Source of the DNA: Streptomyces sp. NRRL WC-3549
GTDB taxonomy: Bacteria; Actinomycetota; Actinomycetes; Streptomycetales; Streptomycetaceae
DNA length: 9,777 bases
Reading direction: 5' to 3'
Assembly (NCBI RefSeq): GCF_000721935.1
Contig: NZ_KL585424.1
Location: forward strand, 12,170 to 21,946
Made by a program: the position numbers and the translations under genes
Notes under the pieces: generated by a model
What the model saw: only the letters and a program-made list of their open reading frames with translations
Databases searched by the model: none
What the model was told of the DNA's origin: nothing
Shown here: piece by piece, positions 1-5,713 of the stretch
How the letters are laid out: each line of letters starts with the position of its first letter
Position numbering within the stretch: position 1 is the stretch's first letter

Positions 1-250
1 GTCGGGGTGTCTGCAAGCTCTGACGGTAGCAGCGGGCTCCGCTCCAGCTGGGCGGGCCCAGACGCTGCCTCGGGGGTTCGATCACGGGACAGAGCCGAGG
101 TAGTCACTGCATGGCACGACGTCTGCAGCCCCTGCGTCGAGGTGGGGCTCCCGAGGCTTCGTCTGGTGGTTGAGCGATGCCCACCCTGGCGGTTCGAGGG
201 GCGGGAGCGCCTACCTCAACGTCTGTGGGCTGTCCAGGGCGGTCAGGCAT

Positions 251-263
251 AGCGTCCGACGCT
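251..263. repeat. 13-bp inverted repeat and associated GACGCTG / CGCTGTCA direct repeats
   Basis: AGCGTC (251-256) and GACGCT (258-263) form a perfect inverted repeat around one central base. The word GACGCTG occurs at 258-264 and again at 270-276. CGCTGTCA occurs at 272-279 and again at 305-312, 33 bases apart, which is about three helical turns. All lie 26 to 87 bases upstream of the ATG at 338. A protein-binding operator is the natural suggestion. No regulator gene is visible in the window, so the binding partner is unknown. Confidence 0.4.
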
Positions 264-277
264 GATTCAGACGCTGT

Positions 278-297
278 CAGTGTCGTGCCCGACACTG
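278..297. promoter_or_regulatory. Perfect 8-bp palindromic hairpin/operator candidate
   Basis: CAGTGTCG (278-285) and CGACACTG (290-297) are exact reverse complements separated by TGCC, 40 bases upstream of the start codon at 338. No T-run follows, so it is not a textbook intrinsic terminator. It could be a dyad operator for the gene downstream, a 5' UTR hairpin, or the terminator of an upstream gene outside the window. I favour an operator or leader role because of the other repeats around it. Confidence 0.4.
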
Positions 298-325
298 GGG
301 GAGGCGCTGTCACGGGTTCTGATGT

Positions 326-330
326 GGAGG
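326..330 (+). promoter_or_regulatory. Shine-Dalgarno site of the 338 gene
   Basis: GGAGG at 326-330 lies 7 bases before the ATG at 338, an ideal spacing. It fixes the start of the nuclease gene. Confidence 0.85.
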
Positions 331-337
331 TAGAGGG

Positions 338-3300
338 ATGGCCAACGATGCCGTGCAACTCGAACGACAAGTCCGGTTCGCCTTGGACACCCTCGCCGAG
401 ACCAACAGCCACCACGAGTTCGAGTTGCTGTGCCTCGGCCTGGCGCGCCGGCGAATCACCAGCAATCTGCACCCTGCGACCGGGCCTGTCAGCAGCGGGG
501 GCGACCAAGGGCGGGACGCTGAAAGCCACTGGACGAACATTCCACGCGACCTGCCGGGAACCTCAGTCTTCGAAGCGTTGGCTTCAACGGAGCGCGTGGT
601 GATGGCTTGCACCATCCAGAAGACCAAGGTGCCGGCGAAGATCCTCAAGGACCTCGGTTCGATCTGCGGCCAGGGCACATCCGTCGACCGGGTCATCTAC
701 TTCACGGTCACTCCCGTCCCCTCCGGCAAGCAACACAAACTGATCGAGGAGGCGGCACGCACGCACCAGGTAGAGCTGGACATCTGGGACGCAGCGGCAC
801 TCGCTGTGCACCTTGCCGACCACGACCTGTTCTACCTTGCCGTGCAGTACCTTCACCTGCCGTCCAACCTGGCCCCCGCCCTACCGGAGACGGCCGGTGA
901 CCTTCCCGACTGGTACCTCGAGGCCCGCCAGCGATGGCGCGAGCGTGAAGAGCCCGCTTGTACGCTGGGTGACCTGATCGACCTGAAGGCGCCTCTGCGT
1001 CACGCCACGTTCCACGCCGAAGCCCGCGCTGATCTGCCCGACTGGCTCGGCCACACCCGGGCGCTGCTCAACGCCACGCCAGGAACACAGACGGCGCTTC
1101 GAGCCCGCTACGAGCTTGTGGTTGCGACGCTCCGGGGCCTGGAGACGATGCTGCCGGTGGACGACTTGGCACGCGACATCTTCACCCGGCTGACAACGGA
1201 TGACGCACTCAACGATCCCGGCCTGCTCGAGGACGCCGTCGTACTGCTCGGCTACACCTTCGGGGCCCTGATGCGCGGACTGACCGCCGTCACCTCGGAC
1301 GAACTGCGCACCTGGCAGCGCGAGCTTCAAATGAAGACCGACCGTCTCCTGGAAGAGGGTCCCGCGCCCAACGCCACGGCACACCTACTCGCCCTGAGGG
1401 CCCGACTGGCGCTGCACCCGAAAGTTCCCGTCGGCCTGAGAAGGACCCAAAGCGACCTGCCCAGCGTCGCAGAGGTCACCGCGCAGGTCCGTGAGGCGAT
1501 GGCGGGCGGACAACCTCTGCCCGCCTTCGAGACTCAGCCGGCCTTCACCGACATCGACACAGGCATGCAGACCCTGGCCCGGCTGGGGCGGCACCTTGAT
1601 GACGCACCGCTGTTTCCGGTCGAGCACGTCGCCGACATCTTCGACCTCCTTGCGCCTGCACTGGTGGACCACCCGCTGTACAGGGAAGTCCGAGACCTGC
1701 TCGACATGGCAACCGACAGGATCGCCGGCCAATCGGCCCGAGGCGAACGAGCACAGGCCCGCGGCCTAGCTTTGGTCAAAAACGACCGCCTCCTCGAAGC
1801 ACTGCGAGAGATCCACGAAGCCAAGCTCAACTGGTGGTACGGCGAGACTCTCGAGGGAGGACTGACGATGTTGCTACTGTGCTCACGGATCTACAGCGAG
1901 CTCGGCCTGGCCATGGCGGCCAAACAGTGCGCATTGGCCGCCGCTGCAGCTGCGAGGTCCGCACCCGACCAGGAACTGATGCGTTTCGTCCCGCGAGGCA
2001 TCGTCCTTGCTGCCGAATACGACCATCAGGCCGGGAACTGGCTGTCCGCGACCCATCTGTTCCGCATCGGTCTGATGGCACAGAACGTCTATCTCGACGA
2101 GCCGTTCAACGCTGAGCGCTACCCGTACGTCTGGGACATGATGGCCAACCAGGCCCTCACGATGAACGCTGCGCTTGCCGTGCGCCCCCGATTCGCCTCC
2201 ATGCTCCGCGAAGCCATGGCATCAGTGGGTTTCGCCACTGCCATCGACGAGATCGTCGCCTCGATCCCGAGCGAGCCTGCTGCGACCGAAGACATGTACG
2301 CCAACGAAGCAGACGCCCAAGGAGTGGGCAGGCCATTCAGCGACGCCGGCCCGAAGCGCCGCTACACCTGGAGTGCGCTGGGCGTCGACTGGGAGATCAC
2401 CTGTGCCAACGACCGGCTATCGGTCCTGGCCGCCGAGCGCTTTACCGCAGCAGTACAGGTACTTGTCGCCGAGATGGCCACCCGCGACCCTCTTCTCCTG
2501 CCCGGCCGGCTTGCAGTCGAGGTCCATGCCGAGATCGTAGCGACGTTCGACCGGCACGACGGCTGGGGGCAAGTAACCGACCCAGAGGCCAACCGGTGGA
2601 TTGTGCGACTTGCTGCGGTCGACAGCCAGGACTTGGAAGCAGGTCTTAAGGACTTGACCGCTGCAGCAGTGAGTGTGCTGATCTCTCAGTCGCTACTGCC
2701 CAACGAGGCGTTTATGAAGCTCATCGAGGAGAGCTTTGCCGCTGGCCTGTGGCACAAGCTTGTCGCCGGCCGCCCCTATGACGAACTGGCCGACTTCCTC
2801 AGCTCGAGCAACTACGAAGCCATGGCAGCCCTGTCCGAACCAGCCGTCGGCGCCGCCACAGCCCTCAATGGCCGGCCTAAGTCGGCCGCTCTTGAACCCA
2901 AGAGCGGACCTGGCCCTGGGTACAACCACAGCACCGCGCTCGAGGACGTGCGCCACCGTTACGCCGCTCTCGTCCCTATCATCCGCTACACGCTGCCGCG
3001 CCTGAGCGCTGACCGGGAATTCATACGCACTGTGGTTTCGCTGCGAGAGCAAGGGTGGAAGGACTGGCACCTGCTGACCGCCATCGCCAATTTCGTAGGA
3101 AACTGTCGACTTGAACGGCGAGGACTTCGACCTGCTCCCAACGACTCTGCTGAGCGCCACATCCGGCTCAAGGCTATCGTGATGGCGCCCGAGCTTCCCG
3201 ATGACGAACCCGTGCCGACCCAAGACTTCACATTGAGCGCTCTCAGGTCACACTTGCACGGCGCAGCTCTGGCAACAGCCAGCAACCTGGGTCTGGTCGT

Positions 3301-3448
3301 CCGCAGCAGCAGCCTCCAACCTGAAGTGCTGCTTCGTGTGCTCGGTGACCGGTATGGGTACTGGACCGATGACATCGAGCACGCAGACATGTTCGTCTCG
3401 CGCCCGCTCTCCACCACCGGCGACGACAACGCAGCGGCAGTGTCATGA
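338..3448 (+). CDS. Mrr-like (PD-(D/E)XK-type) nuclease domain protein with long helical C-terminus, putative defence protein
   Basis: A 1036-residue cytoplasmic-type protein with no signal peptide or membrane segment. Residues about 10-175 look like an Mrr/restriction-endonuclease fold: a helix with acidic residues (E27, E29), then GGDQGRDAE at 54-62 (D56 and D60 as candidate metal ligands), then a strand CTIQK at 91-95 with K95 or K101 as the candidate catalytic lysine. The usual Q-x-K is altered here to adjacent Q94-K95. A further conserved-looking block runs DIWDAAAL...YLAVQYLHLPS (148-176). The remaining 850 residues are mostly helical. The part around 484-590 looks TPR-like (tandem amphipathic helices, Ala/Leu-rich), which would suit target sensing or oligomerisation. 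By family analogy it is a candidate DNA-cutting immune effector; the substrate and trigger cannot be read from the sequence. The start is secured by GGAGG 7 bases upstream. It is followed after 226 bases by the HEPN gene on the same strand. The C-terminal half matches nothing I can name. Confidence 0.75.
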   Translation: MANDAVQLERQVRFALDTLAETNSHHEFELLCLGLARRRITSNLHPATGPVSSGGDQGRDAESHWTNIPRDLPGTSVFEALASTERVVMACTIQKTKVPAKILKDLGSICGQGTSVDRVIYFTVTPVPSGKQHKLIEEAARTHQVELDIWDAAALAVHLADHDLFYLAVQYLHLPSNLAPALPETAGDLPDWYLEARQRWREREEPACTLGDLIDLKAPLRHATFHAEARADLPDWLGHTRALLNATPGTQTALRARYELVVATLRGLETMLPVDDLARDIFTRLTTDDALNDPGLLEDAVVLLGYTFGALMRGLTAVTSDELRTWQRELQMKTDRLLEEGPAPNATAHLLALRARLALHPKVPVGLRRTQSDLPSVAEVTAQVREAMAGGQPLPAFETQPAFTDIDTGMQTLARLGRHLDDAPLFPVEHVADIFDLLAPALVDHPLYREVRDLLDMATDRIAGQSARGERAQARGLALVKNDRLLEALREIHEAKLNWWYGETLEGGLTMLLLCSRIYSELGLAMAAKQCALAAAAAARSAPDQELMRFVPRGIVLAAEYDHQAGNWLSATHLFRIGLMAQNVYLDEPFNAERYPYVWDMMANQALTMNAALAVRPRFASMLREAMASVGFATAIDEIVASIPSEPAATEDMYANEADAQGVGRPFSDAGPKRRYTWSALGVDWEITCANDRLSVLAAERFTAAVQVLVAEMATRDPLLLPGRLAVEVHAEIVATFDRHDGWGQVTDPEANRWIVRLAAVDSQDLEAGLKDLTAAAVSVLISQSLLPNEAFMKLIEESFAAGLWHKLVAGRPYDELADFLSSSNYEAMAALSEPAVGAATALNGRPKSAALEPKSGPGPGYNHSTALEDVRHRYAALVPIIRYTLPRLSADREFIRTVVSLREQGWKDWHLLTAIANFVGNCRLERRGLRPAPNDSAERHIRLKAIVMAPELPDDEPVPTQDFTLSALRSHLHGAALATASNLGLVVRSSSLQPEVLLRVLGDRYGYWTDDIEHADMFVSRPLSTTGDDNAAAVS

Positions 3449-3586
3449 TCCGGGAAGCGTCACGCAGACACCGGGGCTCGGGACAGCGGGTAGCCTAAGT
3501 CAGCGCGTACCGACTGCAGTTGTCGCTCTGCGAGGCAACCGACGAGGCATCAGCTTTCAGTTCTAGGAACGTTAAGCCCTCCAGAA

Positions 3587-3614
3587 CCAGGGCATCGACC
3601 TCCTGATGCTCTGG
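3587..3614 (+). terminator. 10-bp hairpin between the nuclease and HEPN genes
   Basis: CCAGGGCATC (3587-3596) pairs with GATGCTCTGG (3605-3614) with one G-T wobble, around the loop GACCTCCT. No T-run follows. It may be a weak terminator or an RNA element in the leader of the HEPN gene. The loop contains CCTCC, which could in principle pair with the G-rich ribosome binding site at 3663-3672. It spans the ATG at 3606, which argues against translation starting there. Confidence 0.35.
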
Positions 3615-3662
3615 AACCTGCCGGGTTGGGCGGGATGGGGTTGCGTTACGGTACCGCTCACC

Positions 3663-3672
3663 AGGGGGTGGG
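3663..3672 (+). promoter_or_regulatory. Shine-Dalgarno site deciding the GTG start at 3675
   Basis: The G-rich run AGGGGGTGGG at 3663-3672 includes AGGGGG ending 6 bases before the GTG at 3675. The longer in-frame alternative, ATG at 3606, has only a pyrimidine-rich CCTCCT directly upstream and no ribosome binding site. I therefore choose the GTG. Confidence 0.65.
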
Positions 3673-3674
3673 AA

Positions 3675-5132
3675 GTGACAGCACACGAGCGACTGCCGGG
3701 CATCAAGAAGCTGGCGGCGGAAATCAACCAGGTGCGGACCCAAGGAAAGAACACCGTCCGCAAATCCGCGGATTTCCTGCACAGTAGCGCGGAGCGAATT
3801 TCCCAGTACGGTTCCGTAGAGGACCTGGCAGCAGCCGAACTCGACGAGGACGCCCTGGCACGTGCCAGCGCGTTTCACCTCACTTCCATCAGAGCCGAGC
3901 TGGCCCGGGAACTATGGTCACGCAGAGTTTTCCTTGGCCCCGAGGTACTGGACCGACTGCTCTACCGAGCAGTAGCGATCGACCGTGCAGCAGATCCGGT
4001 ACTCAGATGCCTGGAGATCGTGCGTGACCGTCAGCTGGCCCGCCCCGGCATGGTGGTATTTCCTGTCCATTCCTTCGGACTACTTGCCGGCGGGCTGCTG
4101 CGGTTTCGCACCGCCCGATCCTGGATCTTCTCACCCGCTGGCTCCGGGATCGCGCTCTTTCCTCAGACCAATCGCTGGAGTAGGACCCGCGAGACCCTCG
4201 ACGCGATACGCAGTGTCCTCGGAGTACGCAAGCACCTCCCACTGGAGTTGCTGGAGCACTGGCGGCGCAGTCGTCCCGTGGGCTGGCTCGAAAAGAACCC
4301 GATCATGGTGATCGCCATTTCTACGGCTCCGGGAAGTTACTACGACACAGAACCTTTGGTTCTTGGTCGTCTGCGCGCTGCAAGCGCGCTTGCCTGCCTG
4401 CTCGCCGCCGTGCAACCCCCGAACGACATGCGCAGCGGGTACCTGTTCAGCTCGGCGCGCGTCAACAACCAGGAGACCCTGGACATCCACCACTACCTCA
4501 ACCTCTTTGACAGCCCGGCAGACCGCCGTGCCCTCGACGGGGACTGCGTCCCGATCGGGCTACGCAAGGCCGCCCTGGCGGAAATCAGCGAGCTCAACGT
4601 TGAGATCGACCCCCGCTACTGGGCGCGTCGCCGAGATTTCGCCGAGGCAGCACGGGAAGCAGTTGACGCCGTCTATGACGGCTACATGCGGCACGCGATG
4701 CTGCGCAGACCTGCCGCCAAACCTGATGGGCTGAGCAAGGCCTACACCAAACTCCACGATTCGCTGGCCTACTTCCGCCGCTCCTTTCACGAGTCTGACG
4801 AGGGCTGGTCGCAGATAGTGAGCCTGGCCGTGGCGTTCGAGATGATGCTGACTGACGGCGCCAACACAGGTGCCATCGCAACGAAACTGCAGAGAAGAAC
4901 GAGGCTCCTCCTGCGTGGACAGCCCGGCGTCCTCGGCTACGCCCAGGCCGTGCACGACCTATACAAGCAACGCAACAGCGTCGTCCACGCCGGTGTCGTC
5001 ACATCCGGTGTCGACCTGGCGCAGGTGCGACGCGGCTTCGCTTTGTGCTTCGTTGAGCTCGCTCGTCGCAGCGTGCTGACAGCACCGTCGGCAGAAGAGC
5101 CGATGCGCGTGCTGATCGGCGACACGGACTGA
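3675..5132 (+). CDS. ApeA-like HEPN domain protein, putative abortive-infection RNase
   Basis: A 485-residue soluble protein. The C-terminal 110 residues carry the HEPN signature. A helix with AFEMMLTDG is followed by an arginine-rich helix (KLQRRTRLLL), then LYKQRNSVVHAG containing R433-N434-x3-H438, then a closing helix VRRGFALCFVELARR. R-x4-H with a polar residue after the arginine is the catalytic motif of HEPN ribonucleases, and this arrangement matches ApeA-like HEPN proteins, known from phage-defence contexts. In active members two HEPN domains dimerise to cut RNA, causing growth arrest. Residues 1-370 (ending before the HEPN part) are helical in the first 100 and mixed afterwards, and I do not recognise them; they may sense the trigger. 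An alternative start at ATG 3606 would add 23 residues, but it lacks a ribosome binding site and lies in a hairpin. The gene follows the nuclease gene by 226 bases on the same strand and ends in a strong hairpin. The HEPN call is firm; RNA cleavage and antiviral role are inference from the family. Confidence 0.75.
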   Translation: MTAHERLPGIKKLAAEINQVRTQGKNTVRKSADFLHSSAERISQYGSVEDLAAAELDEDALARASAFHLTSIRAELARELWSRRVFLGPEVLDRLLYRAVAIDRAADPVLRCLEIVRDRQLARPGMVVFPVHSFGLLAGGLLRFRTARSWIFSPAGSGIALFPQTNRWSRTRETLDAIRSVLGVRKHLPLELLEHWRRSRPVGWLEKNPIMVIAISTAPGSYYDTEPLVLGRLRAASALACLLAAVQPPNDMRSGYLFSSARVNNQETLDIHHYLNLFDSPADRRALDGDCVPIGLRKAALAEISELNVEIDPRYWARRRDFAEAAREAVDAVYDGYMRHAMLRRPAAKPDGLSKAYTKLHDSLAYFRRSFHESDEGWSQIVSLAVAFEMMLTDGANTGAIATKLQRRTRLLLRGQPGVLGYAQAVHDLYKQRNSVVHAGVVTSGVDLAQVRRGFALCFVELARRSVLTAPSAEEPMRVLIGDTD

Positions 5133-5151
5133 TACGCATCGGTCCGTGTCG
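5120..5151 (+). terminator. 14-bp hairpin overlapping the stop codon of the HEPN gene
   Basis: Positions 5120-5133 pair with 5138-5151 over 14 positions (CGACACGGAC against GTCCGTGTCG, one T-G pair, then GAT against ATC) around the loop ACGC. The stop codon TGA (5130-5132) lies inside the left arm. There is no T-run after it, which is common for actinomycete terminators. It very likely ends the transcript of the HEPN gene and separates it from the STAND gene. Confidence 0.7.
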
Positions 5152-5713
5152 GTTCCTGCATGGTGGGTCCTCCCCGCAGTGCTGGCTGTCCCGTAGGCAA
5201 AGGGAGTCGCCAACGAGTAGAAGGACACAGAGTGATGCACCACGTCGGCCCGCTCGCCGCCCCACACCCACCCCAGATTCATCGCGATGGGAAGAGAGCC
5301 GACCGACACGGCCTGTCCATTCGTGGCGGGCATCGAACCAGGTGCGGTGAATATGCGTGGTCACAGCAGTGAAGACCTCGGGGGCGTCCGTCACGCCGCC
5401 AGCATGAAGACAGACGTTGCCTCGTGCCGTGATGGGGACTGCTCGAAGCTTAGTCGTCGCAGCTGGAGGACCAGGACGACAGGCTCCAGAGATATGCCGA
5501 GCGCGCGGATACACCCCCACTCTTGCCGGTGGGCGAGGCGCTGTGACAAAGACGACCGTCGTCCGCCGCCGGATCCGTCCTTGTCACTGGGCGGGCGTCG
5601 GCACCTGACATCACGCTGCAAAAGGCCGAGCGAGACCGGGAGCAGAGGGTACGAAGCAGATAGAACCTGCCTAAGGTGGTCAGAGGTGTGGCGGCGGTGG
5701 CGGCCGGTGAAGA
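5133..5713. other. 581-bp gap without a supported gene
   Basis: After the hairpin the gap holds several open frames on both strands. None combines a ribosome binding site, steady third-position G/C bias and a recognisable product. The longest plus-strand one (5287-5724) is arginine/serine-rich, as expected of a frame shadow. A minus-strand stretch around 5160-5278 has moderate coding bias but no family resemblance. The gap is unusually long for this compact gene set. It may hold the promoter of the STAND gene, the remains of a lost gene, or a non-coding RNA. I see no convincing promoter hexamers. Confidence 0.5.

Larger units (their letters stand above)
1..337. other. Leader region upstream of the first gene, no convincing gene
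   Basis: This stretch holds no coding region I can support. A plus-strand frame stays open from a GTG at 7 to a TAG at 250-252 (81 codons). Its third-position G/C bias is weaker than in the real genes and its product resembles nothing I know. It could be the tail of something broken, but I leave it uncalled. The last 90 bases are rich in short inverted and direct repeats (see the entries at 251-263 and 278-297), so this is probably the promoter and operator region of the nuclease gene at 338. I could not pick a convincing -35/-10 pair. Confidence 0.5.

Noticed and set aside
75..100. tRNA-like T-loop word GGTTCGATC
   Set aside because: The bases on either side cannot form the 5-bp T stem, and no acceptor, D or anticodon arms can be placed around it.
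7..252. 81-codon open frame starting with GTG at the left edge
   Set aside because: Coding bias is weaker than in the neighbouring genes, there is no visible ribosome binding site and the product is not recognisable.
5321..5345. tRNA or attachment-site fragment suggested by GCATCGAACC
   Set aside because: On the opposite strand this reads GGTTCGATGC, but the T stem cannot pair and there is no second copy in the window.
4999..5520. 173-codon minus-strand frame over the end of the HEPN gene and the gap
   Set aside because: Its second half lies antisense to the HEPN coding region, and its composition and lack of known motifs point to a shadow frame.
5533..5547. GAGGCGCTGT shared with the leader of the first gene (301-310), a possible common operator
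   Set aside because: A 10-base match between two places in a GC-rich window of this size is expected by chance, and the flanking bases do not extend it.
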